DNA of 64,000 bases from Paenibacillus sp. FSL R5-0517 (GCF_037974355.1 NZ_CP150235.1:1860001-1924000); one strand, 5' to 3'; numbered from the stretch's first letter, positions 1-8,415 are shown. Made by a program: numbers and translations. The notes: generated by a model not told the origin, from the letters alone.

Positions 1-903
1 GGCCGACAGTCCAAGGTTGGTGCAGAACTTGAGTCGGCAGGAATCCGATTCCTGAATGGAGATATACGGGATGAGGCGGCAGTAAATGAAGCGTGTACGG
101 GGCAGGATGTGGTCTTTCACTGTGCGGCGCTATCATCACCATGGGGGAAGTATAGGGACTTTTATGGAAGTAATGTGGAAGGAACACAGAAACTCATGGA
201 TGGCTGCCTGAAAAATGATGTACAGCGATTCATACATGTCTCGACTCCAAGTGTATATTTCAACTACATACCACGATTTAACGTACATGAAAATGACCCG
301 TTGCCATCCAAACCAGCGAATCATTACGCAGCCACGAAGCTTCTCGCTGAACAGGTCGTAATGGAAGGGAATAGAAAGGGACTTCCGTCGGTCATGATTC
401 GACCGCGAGCGATCTTTGGTCCGTATGACCAGACGTTGTTTCCCCGAATTGTCGCGGCCAATGCGAAATCCGGCGTGCCCATGATCGGTGGCGGACAGGC
501 TTTAATTGATCTGACCTGTGTGGATAATGTGGTGGACGCCCTGTTATTGTGCCGTGATGCACCGGACGAAGCGCTCGGCAGAGCGTACAATATCTCCAAT
601 GGCGATCCGAGGGCGTTTAATGAGTTGGTGAGCAGCTTGTTTGGCATGCTGGACATGCCTCTGCGTCGTCGAAACATTCCTTATCAGGCAGCTTATGGCG
701 TTGCAGCATTGCTCGAGCGTGTTCATGGCTTTATTCCTGCGCTGGGTGAACCTGTGTTGACAAGGTATACCGTTGGCTCCTTATCCATCCCGCAGACATT
801 GGATATTACGGATGCACGGGAGCGATTGGGATACGTCCCTCGGGTGTCTATTGAAGAAGGTTTAGAACAATTTGCAGATTGGTGGAGGGCTGAATCATGC
901 TGA
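1..903 (+). CDS. NAD(P)-dependent epimerase/3-beta-HSD (OleD)-like reductase, 5' end missing
   Basis: The reading frame is open from the window edge, so the start codon and the N-terminal nucleotide-binding GxxGxxG lie upstream; 300 codons are visible. It is an extended short-chain dehydrogenase: an acidic turn GDIRD, then VFHCAALSSPWG, a serine in STPSVYF and the catalytic YAATK (Y-x3-K). The FH-x-AA ... WG ... N-V-x-GT pattern resembles the 3-beta-hydroxysteroid dehydrogenase/OleD branch more than the sugar epimerases. Family members reduce or oxidise a hydroxyl/keto group with NAD(P)H. The stop overlaps the next start by 7 bases (ATGCTGA), so the two are translationally coupled and probably act in one pathway. 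The substrate is not visible from sequence; a sugar-nucleotide role is less likely but not excluded. Confidence 0.8.
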   Translation, partial: GRQSKVGAELESAGIRFLNGDIRDEAAVNEACTGQDVVFHCAALSSPWGKYRDFYGSNVEGTQKLMDGCLKNDVQRFIHVSTPSVYFNYIPRFNVHENDPLPSKPANHYAATKLLAEQVVMEGNRKGLPSVMIRPRAIFGPYDQTLFPRIVAANAKSGVPMIGGGQALIDLTCVDNVVDALLLCRDAPDEALGRAYNISNGDPRAFNELVSSLFGMLDMPLRRRNIPYQAAYGVAALLERVHGFIPALGEPVLTRYTVGSLSIPQTLDITDARERLGYVPRVSIEEGLEQFADWWRAESC

Positions 904-1757
904 CAACAACTCCGGTAGAACTATATCTGGGTGCGGCAGGTTACTGTACACATCCAGAATTTCTGACGTTGCGGGGTGGTGGGTTGAAGCCGGTGCCTTT
1001 CCCGGCAGGTTTTGCCTGCATCATTCACCCTGTACATGGACCAATCCTGCTGGATACGGGATATAGCTCCCGCTTTTTCAAGGAAACGGCTCATCTGCCC
1101 AATGCACTGTATCGTCATATTACACCGGTTGTCTATCGTGAAGAGGATAGTGCCGTTCATTTTTTGGCTGGGCTTGGGCTGAAAGCTTCGGATATCCGGT
1201 ATATTATCCTCTCCCATTTTCATGGCGATCACATCGCAGGTGTACGAGATTTCCCGGAGGCACAATTCATCTATCTGCCAAGGGCTTATGATGCGGTGCG
1301 CTCACTCGGTCCGATTGCGGCTGTGAAGGCAGGTTATCTGTCTGGATTGTTGCCTGAAGATTTTGTAGCCAGATCCTTGCCTGTTACGCGTCAGCCGGAG
1401 CGGTGGACAAGAGCGGGAGAATCGTTCCCTTATGATGAGGTTTACGATATCTTCGGCGATGGCAGTCTGCTGGGGGTGGAGGTATCCGGTCATGCGGAAG
1501 GCATGATGGGACTTCTGTTGCGTACAGAAGAACATGATTATTTCCTGTGCGCGGATGCCGTGTGGTCGAGTCGGGCTTTTCGTGAACAGCGCAGGCCTCA
1601 TGCGCTCGCGGGTATCATTATGTCTGATCGACAGGAATACCACCGTAACTTTGACAAGTTGGTTCAGCTGCATCAGCAGTTTCCCGACATTCGGATTGTG
1701 CCGAGTCACTGCCGAGAGGTGCTGGACGCTTGGGGCACAGGAGGGCTGAAACGATGA
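897..1757 (+). CDS. MBL-fold metallo-hydrolase (lactonase-like)
   Basis: This 286-residue protein carries the metallo-beta-lactamase zinc motif HFHGDH near residue 107. Further ligands are likely the H of SGHAEGMMG, the D of LCADAVW and the H of PSHC near the C terminus, the usual order for glyoxalase-II/lactonase-type hydrolases. N-terminal LDTGYSS matches the family beta-strand before the motif. The enzyme probably opens an ester, thioester or lactone. It starts inside the end of the upstream reductase and its TGA overlaps the next ATG, so it belongs to the same coupled operon. Context suggests hydrolysis of an intermediate made by the neighbours; quorum-quenching lactonase activity is a family possibility with no support here. 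Confidence 0.8.
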   Translation: MLTTTPVELYLGAAGYCTHPEFLTLRGGGLKPVPFPAGFACIIHPVHGPILLDTGYSSRFFKETAHLPNALYRHITPVVYREEDSAVHFLAGLGLKASDIRYIILSHFHGDHIAGVRDFPEAQFIYLPRAYDAVRSLGPIAAVKAGYLSGLLPEDFVARSLPVTRQPERWTRAGESFPYDEVYDIFGDGSLLGVEVSGHAEGMMGLLLRTEEHDYFLCADAVWSSRAFREQRRPHALAGIIMSDRQEYHRNFDKLVQLHQQFPDIRIVPSHCREVLDAWGTGGLKR

Positions 1758-3070
1758 GCAATACCCTTCGTATTGTAGTACATTATGCGCTTGCACGCGG
1801 GTTGCGAACATGGAAAACGCGAGAACAACTGGAGCGCTGGCAAGAGCGCCGGATTATTCGACATGTCCATCAGATCCGCGCCCGCTCTCCGTTTTACCGA
1901 AAGTGGTGGGGTGGCGTGGACGCATCCAACTGGAGAAGCTTTCCGATGATTGACAAATCAATCATGATGGAGAACTTTGATACACTGAATACGGTAGGCA
2001 TTACCAAGGATGAAGCGTTGGCTCTAGCAGGTGAAAGTGAAGAAACGCGTGACTTCAAACCCTCCATTCAGGGAGTGACTGTTGGATTGTCCTCGGGTAC
2101 GTCAGGGAACCGGGGAATATTTCTGGTAAGTGATCAGGAGCAGGATGCGTGGACGGGCACGGTGCTGGCCAAGCTGCTGCCTGGTGGGCTGTGGAAACCT
2201 GCGAAGATTGCGTTTTTCCTGCGGGCCAACAGTAATCTGTATGAATCGGTGCAGCGTGGGAAGTTACAGTTCCAGTACTTTGATCTGCTGGAGCGTGTGG
2301 AGACCTTGGTAAGACGGTTGGAAGAATACCAACCTACCGTATGGGTGGCTCCCCCATCCATGCTGCGTCTGTTGGCGGACGCCTATGTGGCGGGTCACCT
2401 GACCGCTGTACCCGATAAAATCATCTCGGTTGCCGAGGTGCTGGACCCCCTGGATCGCAAGGTACTGGAACAGGTCTTCGGACAGAACGTTCATCAAGTC
2501 TACCAGTGTACAGAAGGGTTCCTGGGAGCGACCTGTCGTTATGGCACACTGCATTTGAATGAGGATATAGTCCATATTGAAAAAGAGTACATGGACCCGG
2601 CCACCCGCCGGTTCGTGCCCATTATTACGGACTTCTCCAGAACATCACAGCCGATCATCCGGTATCGGCTGAATGATATTCTGACCGAGGCGGCGACGCC
2701 ATGTGCCTGCGGTTCTCTGTTTACAGCGATTGAGCGGATTGAAGGCCGCTGTGATGATACGCTTTATTTTGAACAACTGCATACGGGTGTGTCTGTACCG
2801 GTCTTTCCGGATTTCGTTACTCGCGCTGTCATTGCGGCTTCGCCGGATATTGAACATTATCGTGTGGTGCAACGTGAGGACGGGACGATGGAGGTATCGC
2901 TAGTACTTGGTGGAAATGCAGCAATGGAGCAAGTAAGGGCTGATGTGTTGCATGAATTGAACAAGATGGCAGACAGGATGGATTGTACTTTGCCGGAGGT
3001 GAGATTCGTTCCGTATGCGTTCAAACCAGGGGTCACCAAGCTACGCAGGGTGGAGAGACAGCTTGATTGA
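1754..3070 (+). CDS. F390 synthetase-related adenylate-forming enzyme (PaaK-like)
   Basis: This 438-residue protein belongs to the phenylacetate-CoA ligase/F390-synthetase-like branch of adenylate-forming enzymes. It shows the phosphate-binding loop LSSGTSGNRG near residue 115, a YQCTEG segment typical of the adenine pocket, a FSRTSQPIIRYRLNDIL core and a cysteine-containing CACGS before IEGRCDD, as in PaaK-type ligases. It presumably activates a carboxylic acid with ATP. The ATG at 1754 was chosen because AGGAGG lies 8-9 bases upstream and ATGA couples it to the preceding stop; a longer TTG frame from 1730 has no such signal. The acyl substrate and the acceptor (CoA, a hydroxyl for lactone formation, or other) cannot be told from sequence. 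Confidence 0.78.
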   Translation: MSNTLRIVVHYALARGLRTWKTREQLERWQERRIIRHVHQIRARSPFYRKWWGGVDASNWRSFPMIDKSIMMENFDTLNTVGITKDEALALAGESEETRDFKPSIQGVTVGLSSGTSGNRGIFLVSDQEQDAWTGTVLAKLLPGGLWKPAKIAFFLRANSNLYESVQRGKLQFQYFDLLERVETLVRRLEEYQPTVWVAPPSMLRLLADAYVAGHLTAVPDKIISVAEVLDPLDRKVLEQVFGQNVHQVYQCTEGFLGATCRYGTLHLNEDIVHIEKEYMDPATRRFVPIITDFSRTSQPIIRYRLNDILTEAATPCACGSLFTAIERIEGRCDDTLYFEQLHTGVSVPVFPDFVTRAVIAASPDIEHYRVVQREDGTMEVSLVLGGNAAMEQVRADVLHELNKMADRMDCTLPEVRFVPYAFKPGVTKLRRVERQLD

Positions 3071-3107
3071 GTTGGTGAGAAAATATTGGGGGAGAGCAGG
3101 TGGCTGC

Positions 3108-4046
3108 ATGACAGTGGTGACATACAAGATAGGAGATGGACAGCAACGGATGCAGACAGAGAATGATAGAAATGAAGAAACGAAGGAAAAAAGAATATCA
3201 ATATCCGGTGCATATGATCCCGTGGCTCTCATTACAGGCACATCCAGTGGCTTCGGTATGTTAACGGCCATTACTCTTGCCAAGCAGGGATACCTTGTTG
3301 TTGCCACCATGCGTGACCTGAACCGAAAAGAAGAGTTGGTCAGACTTGCAGGAGAGGCAGGCATAACAGAACGTTTGGTGTATGAGCAGTTGGACGTTAC
3401 GGATTCTGAATCGGTGCAAGCAGCTATAACCAAAGTCGTTCTGGATTATGGGCGCATCGACATACTGGTGAACAATGCAGGATTTGCGGTTGGCGGGTTC
3501 ATTGAGGAAGTATCGATGGAGGATTGGCGGCGCCAGATGGATACGAATCTGTTTGGGTTAATCGCTGTGACACGTGCAGTCCTGCCTGTGATGCGTGAAC
3601 AGAAGCAAGGTCTAATTGTTAACTTGTCCAGTGTCAGCGGGTTGTCCGGTTTTCCGGGTTATGCTCCATATGCTGCCTCCAAATTCGCTGTGGAGGGATT
3701 CTCGGAAAGTCTGCGGCATGAGATGTCCTCGTTCGGCGTTCGCGTGGTATTGGTTGAGCCAGGTGCTTATCGTACGCCGATCTGGAATAAAGGTCTGGGT
3801 GAGATTCACCGGAGCGAGGACTCTCCGTATAAACATAAGCTGGATGCGGTCCTTCGTTATTCCCAACATGCAAGCGAGACGGCACCTGACCCACAGGAGG
3901 TAGCAGATCTGATCGGACGAATTGCACGGATGCGTGCACCAAAGCTTCGATATGCGCTGGGCAAAGGATCGCGTGTGCTGATCATAGGTAAAGCATTGCT
4001 ACCGTGGAAGTGGCTGGAATGGATCATTGCCCGTGGATTAAAATAG
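3108..4046 (+). CDS. Classical short-chain dehydrogenase/reductase
   Basis: This is a classical SDR with the cofactor loop TGTSSGFG, the structural NNAG, a catalytic serine in NLSSVSG and YAASK (Y-x3-K) followed by the PGAYRT loop. The core is about 280 residues. The frame is open back to 3015 inside the previous gene, but the first reasonable start is ATG 3108 (312 aa) behind a GGGGGAGA/AGGTGG stretch; ATG 3150 is an alternative that would remove a non-conserved lysine- and glutamate-rich leader. It follows the adenylate-forming gene by 37 bases and is likely the last gene of that operon. Family members oxidise or reduce alcohols and ketones with NAD(P); the substrate is unknown. Confidence 0.82.
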   Translation: MTVVTYKIGDGQQRMQTENDRNEETKEKRISISGAYDPVALITGTSSGFGMLTAITLAKQGYLVVATMRDLNRKEELVRLAGEAGITERLVYEQLDVTDSESVQAAITKVVLDYGRIDILVNNAGFAVGGFIEEVSMEDWRRQMDTNLFGLIAVTRAVLPVMREQKQGLIVNLSSVSGLSGFPGYAPYAASKFAVEGFSESLRHEMSSFGVRVVLVEPGAYRTPIWNKGLGEIHRSEDSPYKHKLDAVLRYSQHASETAPDPQEVADLIGRIARMRAPKLRYALGKGSRVLIIGKALLPWKWLEWIIARGLK

Positions 4047-4106
4047 AGATTATATACTTCAGTATCCATTCACAATTGCGGCTATTTCCAAGAGAGGGGT
4101 GGATTC

Positions 4107-4253
4107 GTGTTTGAAATCATTGTTGTTATTCTGCTTCTTGTGATTGTGGGCTTGCTCTTGCGAATCAACAGCAAGCTGCCGGAACGTGATTGGGTGAAGG
4201 AAGCGATGGAACGGGATCGGAATCAAAAACATAACCAGAATTCTCCAAATTAA
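4107..4253 (+). CDS. Small single-pass membrane protein, 48 aa
   Basis: A GTG start behind GAGAGGGG opens a 48-residue frame with an N-terminal hydrophobic helix of about 18 residues (FEIIVVILLLVIVGLLL), then a basic and acidic tail (RINSKLPERDWVKEAMERD) and an asparagine/glutamine-rich end. It is separated by 60 bases from the SDR and by 18 bases from the next gene, which fits a coding unit in the same transcript. The composition fits a one-helix protein with the tail in the cytoplasm. I do not recognise a family. It is too short for statistical certainty, but the start signal, tight spacing and helix-plus-tail layout support a real gene. Confidence 0.55.
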   Translation: MFEIIVVILLLVIVGLLLRINSKLPERDWVKEAMERDRNQKHNQNSPN

Positions 4254-4271
4254 AATAAGCGGAGGTTGCCA

Positions 4272-4853
4272 ATGAAAATTGCATTCGTTTTGTTTGATGG
4301 ACTGACTTTCCTTGATTTTGCTGGGTTTTATGATGTGATCAATCGGTTGAATTTCTTTGAACAAACCAAAGGAACAACATGGGAAACCTGTGCAATGACA
4401 GATCAGGTCACGGATGAGTCTGGTTTAACGATGAAGGTGGATCGAGTGAAGCCTGACCTGTCGGAATATGATCTCGTGTTTGTCCCTGGAGGCATGGGAA
4501 CACGTAAGCTACGATACGACGAGGCATTTGTAGGCTGGTTGAAACAAGCGGAGTCTGTTCCTTTGAAGGTATCCGTGTGCACAGGCTCTCTTCTGCTGGG
4601 TGCGGCTGGATTTTTGTCTGGTAAAAGAGCGACGACACATCCGTATACCTATGATCTGCTTCAGCCGTACGTTGCTGAGGTTATTCAGAGCCGGATCGTG
4701 CGGGATGGAAACGTAATTACAGCCGGTGGAGTAGCCACGTCCATTGATCTGGGAATTTATGTTGTTGGGTTGCTTGCAGGACAGGAAGCGGCAGCAAATG
4801 TGAAACTCCAGATCGATTATCCTTATGAAATGGAGGGAGTGGTCGAAGAATGA
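4272..4853 (+). CDS. DJ-1/PfpI family protein
   Basis: This 193-residue protein has the DJ-1/PfpI (class I glutamine-amidotransferase-like) fold: N-terminal IAFVLFDGLTFLDFAG, the FVPGGMGTRKL loop and the nucleophile elbow VCTGSLLLGAAG with the conserved cysteine near residue 100, followed by KRATTHPY. This arrangement is closest to the isonitrile hydratase (InhA)-like or AraC-linked branch rather than to proteases. The ATG at 4272 has GGAGG six bases upstream; a TTG at 4266 inside the spacer was rejected. Its TGA overlaps the ATG of the following acetyltransferase. The substrate is unknown. Confidence 0.8.
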   Translation: MKIAFVLFDGLTFLDFAGFYDVINRLNFFEQTKGTTWETCAMTDQVTDESGLTMKVDRVKPDLSEYDLVFVPGGMGTRKLRYDEAFVGWLKQAESVPLKVSVCTGSLLLGAAGFLSGKRATTHPYTYDLLQPYVAEVIQSRIVRDGNVITAGGVATSIDLGIYVVGLLAGQEAAANVKLQIDYPYEMEGVVEE

Positions 4854-5383
4854 ACGAAAATGGAAAGCAAGAAACCTATATCTTTCGCAATATTAAGCGG
4901 GATGAAGCAGATGTATACTGGCCGTTTCGACTGGAAGCATTGAAAACACATCCTGAAGCCTTTGGGGCTTCCTTTGAATTATCCATTCGGATTCCCATGA
5001 ATGAAGTGCAGGAACGCATACATAACGAGCCCGACGATTATATCCTGGGCGCATATACAACAGAAGGAACACTCGCGGGAATGATGGGTTTCAAGAGAGA
5101 ATATGGCCTGAAGCTCAGGCACAAAGGCATAATCTGGGGCGTCTATGTTGCTCCGCCATATCGGGGAAACGGTCTGGCATCGCAATTGCTCCAGGAAGTC
5201 TTGGAACGGGGAAGATATCTGGAAGGCATCAAGCAAATTAATCTGAGTGTGGTAACGACGAACGAATCAGCCAGACGCTTATACGAGCGATATGGATTTG
5301 AAGTGTATGGCATTGAGCGTAACGCACTGGTGGTCCATGGTCAGGGATATGATGAGGCGCATATGAATTACTTTTATACGTAG
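4850..5383 (+). CDS. GNAT family N-acetyltransferase
   Basis: A 177-residue GNAT protein. The acetyl-CoA pyrophosphate loop is seen as VAPPYRGNGLASQLL (R/Q-x2-G-x-G/A) and the C-terminal part as NESARRLYERYGFEVYG, both typical of motif A and B of small-molecule or protein N-acetyltransferases. An ATGA overlap couples it to the DJ-1/PfpI gene. Members acetylate amines in antibiotics, polyamines, amino acids or protein N termini; nothing here selects one of them. Confidence 0.82.
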   Translation: MNENGKQETYIFRNIKRDEADVYWPFRLEALKTHPEAFGASFELSIRIPMNEVQERIHNEPDDYILGAYTTEGTLAGMMGFKREYGLKLRHKGIIWGVYVAPPYRGNGLASQLLQEVLERGRYLEGIKQINLSVVTTNESARRLYERYGFEVYGIERNALVVHGQGYDEAHMNYFYT

Positions 5384-5423
5384 CATTCAACATGAATGAA
5401 GATATCACAGCAGGAGGTGTCCT

Positions 5424-6305
5424 ATGACAGGTCAAGTTGAACTTGAGATCGACGGTATTTCCTTTGTCTTGAAAGAGTCTCACTCATTTGATTGGTTACG
5501 GCCCTTGGGTACGGTCTTTCGCGTATTCGATCAGCAGGATTCAGGAAATCTCTCCTTCGGTATCGTGCAAAAGGATGGAAAGAGGTTGTTCGTAAAGTAT
5601 GCGGGAGCACGTACCATTCATGCGAATCATACGGGAAGTCCCCCGGAAGCCTTTCGTAATCTGAAATCATCTGTTTCCGTCTATGAAGATTTGAAGCATG
5701 ACACGTTGATCCGACTAACGGATCATTTTGCAACGGAGCAAGGGTATGTCTGTGTATTCGATTGGGTGGAGGGGGAGAATCTTCATAACCACTGGAAATT
5801 TCCGCCTCCGGCCAAATATGAAGATCCTCGTTCCCCCTACTATCAGTTCAGACAACTTCCGCTGAAGACAAGGATTGGCGCGATGGAGCAGATTCTTGAT
5901 TTTCATATCGAGGTGGAGCGGAGAGGGTATGTGGCTGTTGATCTGTATGACGGCAGTCTGATCTATGATTTTGACAAGTACGTCATGAAAATTTGTGATA
6001 TAGACTTGTATCGGAAGGGCTCTTTTACCAATACCATGGGGCGTATGTGGGGATCTTCCCGTTTTATGTCTCCAGAGGAATTCGAGCTGGGTGCACTCAT
6101 AGATGCGGTTACCAATGTATTCAATATGGGAGCCATGGCATTCGCGCTGCTGGGTGGGGAGAAAGACCATTCATATGATAGATGGGATGCCGGAGAGGCT
6201 TTATATCAGGTTGTGATACGTGCAGTCAGCGCAGATCGGTCCCAACGGTATGCATCGATTGCAGAACTCGGTGAGGCATGGAAAGAAGCTGCAATGCAAA
6301 GGTAA
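5424..6305 (+). CDS. Atypical protein kinase-fold protein
   Basis: This 293-residue protein has a protein-kinase-like plan without the usual glycine-rich loop. FVKYAGA supplies a candidate ATP-binding lysine, FDWVEGENL a hinge-like segment, AVDLYDGSLIYD takes the place of the HRDxKxxN catalytic loop, and ICDIDLYRKG takes the place of DFG. Then RFMSPEE corresponds to the APE region, and a Ser/Thr-kinase-like C-lobe follows (FNMGAMAFALLGG, RAVSADRSQRYASIAEL). Key aspartates are kept, so activity is possible, but the HRD histidine-arginine and the DFG glycine are replaced. AGGAGG lies ahead of the ATG. No transmembrane or sensor part is present. It could be a small-molecule kinase or a pseudokinase. 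Confidence 0.7.
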   Translation: MTGQVELEIDGISFVLKESHSFDWLRPLGTVFRVFDQQDSGNLSFGIVQKDGKRLFVKYAGARTIHANHTGSPPEAFRNLKSSVSVYEDLKHDTLIRLTDHFATEQGYVCVFDWVEGENLHNHWKFPPPAKYEDPRSPYYQFRQLPLKTRIGAMEQILDFHIEVERRGYVAVDLYDGSLIYDFDKYVMKICDIDLYRKGSFTNTMGRMWGSSRFMSPEEFELGALIDAVTNVFNMGAMAFALLGGEKDHSYDRWDAGEALYQVVIRAVSADRSQRYASIAELGEAWKEAAMQR

Positions 6306-6397
6306 GGAGCGCGTATACGAATTATTCGCAAATATGCAAAATCCATTCGTATGTGTGTGATAAATACCGTATAATGGAAATTATTAAGGGGGTGCAG

Positions 6398-6769
6398 ATG
6401 ATGTGCAGATATGCCATGTCAGGACCATACAAAGACATCTATGCATGCTTCAATTGTCGCAAATCATTTAAACAAGTTTCCAGATACGACCTTCGCCCTG
6501 AAGTTGTGGAACAACTCGAATATAAATGTCCACAATGTGCTGCGTCTATGGTTAGCATGGGACAGGATTTCCAGGCGCCCAAACAAAATGATAGCAAACA
6601 ATGGACCAAAGTGATGATTCTGTATCGCCATGGTTATACCTTTCATAATTGTGGATGCGGGGCTGGATATCGGCCGTCAGATTTACGTGAATTACCCGAT
6701 TTTCTGGATCAGCAGGAAGCAGGTAAAGGCAGTGAAGGCAAACGATTATTGCAAAGGTTAACTTCATAG
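6398..6769 (+). CDS. Zinc-ribbon-like hypothetical protein
   Basis: This 123-residue protein contains two CxxC knuckles, YACFNCRKSF and YKCPQCAASM, separated by about 25 residues, which make a plausible structural zinc ribbon. A further histidine/cysteine cluster, HNCGCGAGYRPSDL, lies towards the C terminus. ATG 6398 was chosen because AAGGGGG lies immediately upstream with a 5-base spacer; the open frame extends back to 6278 without a start signal. The stop is three bases from the next gene. I do not recognise a named function. Confidence 0.65.
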   Translation: MMCRYAMSGPYKDIYACFNCRKSFKQVSRYDLRPEVVEQLEYKCPQCAASMVSMGQDFQAPKQNDSKQWTKVMILYRHGYTFHNCGCGAGYRPSDLRELPDFLDQQEAGKGSEGKRLLQRLTS

Positions 6770-6771
6770 TT

Positions 6772-7491
6772 ATGGCTCCTACATCGAACCTGTCGTCTAT
6801 GGAAATGTTGAAGATACAAGCGAGCACGTTATATACAATCAATGAGCAGCAGCGTCTATTAAGCATTAACGAGCCGGGTGGTGGGCAGGCTCCAGCCATA
6901 TTTATCGGATTGGCTTCTGCCGGTTCACTGATCTATTACCACGAGCAGTTACCGCCGGATCTGATGGATGAATTGAGTAAGGAATGCGAGCTTCCATTGG
7001 ATATTCCGAAACTGATTCGAAAGGTGCAGACCTTTGAGCCAGTTAACCATGTGTGGATGGGACCAGCCTATGTCTTTCCTGAGTCATCTGACGAATGGAA
7101 TCGGCAGGTTCAGTTGATTGGTCAGGAGCAGTGTAATTTGCTGGCAGAGCATTTCCCTGAATTAACAGATCTCTTGCATGAAAAATGGCCTGTTTCGGCT
7201 TATGTTATTGATGATTCTGCTGTGGCAGTGTGCTGCTCCGCACGGATTTCCGAACATGGGGCGGAAGCAAGTCTCTATACGGCACCTGGTTATAGAGGAC
7301 ATGGGTATGCAGCGGAGACGGTAAAATGCTGGCAGTATCATGTCAAGGAACGTGGACGCATGCCAATCTACAGTACATCTTGGGATAATCTCGCTTCACA
7401 GCAAGTTGCCCGTAAATTGGGATTAATTCAGTTCGGTGTAGATTTCAGTATCACAACTGTGGAGTTGAGGAAGGGCTGTGATGTTGGATGA
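6772..7491 (+). CDS. GNAT family N-acetyltransferase with N-terminal extension
   Basis: In this 239-residue protein the GNAT signature sits in the C-terminal half: ASLYTAPGYRGHGYAAETV (acetyl-CoA loop YRGHGYA) followed by WDNLASQQVARKLGL. The first 120 residues form a separate, poorly conserved region that may bind the substrate or be a degenerate second GNAT repeat. The gene starts two bases after the preceding stop and overlaps the next GNAT gene by ATGA, so two different acetyltransferases are made from one coupled mRNA. The start lacks a strong Shine-Dalgarno site; an internal ATG at 6799 is possible. Confidence 0.75.
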   Translation: MAPTSNLSSMEMLKIQASTLYTINEQQRLLSINEPGGGQAPAIFIGLASAGSLIYYHEQLPPDLMDELSKECELPLDIPKLIRKVQTFEPVNHVWMGPAYVFPESSDEWNRQVQLIGQEQCNLLAEHFPELTDLLHEKWPVSAYVIDDSAVAVCCSARISEHGAEASLYTAPGYRGHGYAAETVKCWQYHVKERGRMPIYSTSWDNLASQQVARKLGLIQFGVDFSITTVELRKGCDVG

Positions 7492-7958
7492 TCCGCACTT
7501 TCCTACAAAAGGACCTTCAGTATGTCATTGAAGCGCATATCCGAATCTACCGAGATGAGTATAATTATGATGATAGCTTTGCTGAATTTATCACCCATGC
7601 GGTGAACTCGTTTGGTTGCTCAGGCAATCACGCGAAGGAGATGTTATGGGTTGTGGAGTTAGATCAGACAGCTTCCGGTTCCATAGGACTTACTCAGGTG
7701 AATGAACATACGGCTCAACTGCGCTGGTTTCTAATCGAACCGGAAGCGCGTGGTGCAGGGTGGGGCAGGAAACTGATCGAACAGGCAGTTCTTTACGCAA
7801 AAGAGCAGTGCTACACATCTATCATCCTGTGGACCAACGAGTCTTTGGATGGAGCACGCAGATTATATCAGTCCTTCGGCTTTAAAGTGATGGAAGTTCG
7901 TCAGCAGATTCTGTCAGGCCAGGAGCTTGCCGAAGAAAAATGGGAACTTGCTCTATGA
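7488..7958 (+). CDS. GNAT family N-acetyltransferase (MarR-fusion C-terminal type)
   Basis: A compact 156-residue GNAT domain with FLIEPEARGAGWGRKLIEQAV (R-x-x-G-x-G-x loop) and TNESLDGARRLYQSFGF. The preceding LRWFLIEP strand is typical of the acetyltransferase half of MarR-GNAT fusions, but no MarR domain is present here. It is translationally coupled by ATGA to the upstream GNAT gene. The substrate is unknown. Confidence 0.8.
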   Translation: MIRTFLQKDLQYVIEAHIRIYRDEYNYDDSFAEFITHAVNSFGCSGNHAKEMLWVVELDQTASGSIGLTQVNEHTAQLRWFLIEPEARGAGWGRKLIEQAVLYAKEQCYTSIILWTNESLDGARRLYQSFGFKVMEVRQQILSGQELAEEKWELAL

Positions 7959-8028
7959 TTGGGACTGCGATTTAAGCATTACAGACAGCTTCCGGTTGCG
8001 TTAACTCGTTGTTGAAAGGAGTGGTCCA

Positions 8029-8415
8029 GTGAATCGCAGAAGATGGATTCTGGGTTTGTTATCTGGATGTATTGCACTGACGGTAACGGCGTGCTCGACT
8101 CAGACGGAAGAACAAGTATTATCATCAACCATCGAAAGCAACCTGCAGCAGATAGTTAGTGACCCTCTCCTGCTGACCAGCAGCAATCCCAATGATTACA
8201 TTGCTGGTAACCCGGATGTTTACAGGGACATCCTGAATACGGGTAAGGAAGGATCTCTTCTCCTGTTACAGCAACTCGAATCCAGTCCGGAGAACGGTCT
8301 TAAGGAATGGATCATGGCTCAGGCAAGTAGCGAAATGCTTGGAGAGCACAACCCTGTAGAGACGTGGCATAGTGGCAAGGACTGGCTCAGGCAGTATAAA
8401 ATAAACGTAGAATAA
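8029..8415 (+). CDS. Hypothetical lipoprotein
   Basis: This 128-residue product begins with MNRRRW, a hydrophobic stretch (ILGLLSGCIALTV) and a lipobox TACS, so the mature protein should start at a lipid-modified cysteine near residue 22 and sit on the outer face of the membrane. The mature part is acidic and contains an NPDVYRDIL segment. The GTG start lies 7-8 bases after AAAGGAGTGG. No enzymatic motif is visible and I do not recognise the family. Confidence 0.65.
   Translation: MNRRRWILGLLSGCIALTVTACSTQTEEQVLSSTIESNLQQIVSDPLLLTSSNPNDYIAGNPDVYRDILNTGKEGSLLLLQQLESSPENGLKEWIMAQASSEMLGEHNPVETWHSGKDWLRQYKINVE

Noticed and set aside
1302..1811. 169-codon minus-strand ORF
   Set aside because: Antisense to the MBL hydrolase gene; no start signal or domain.
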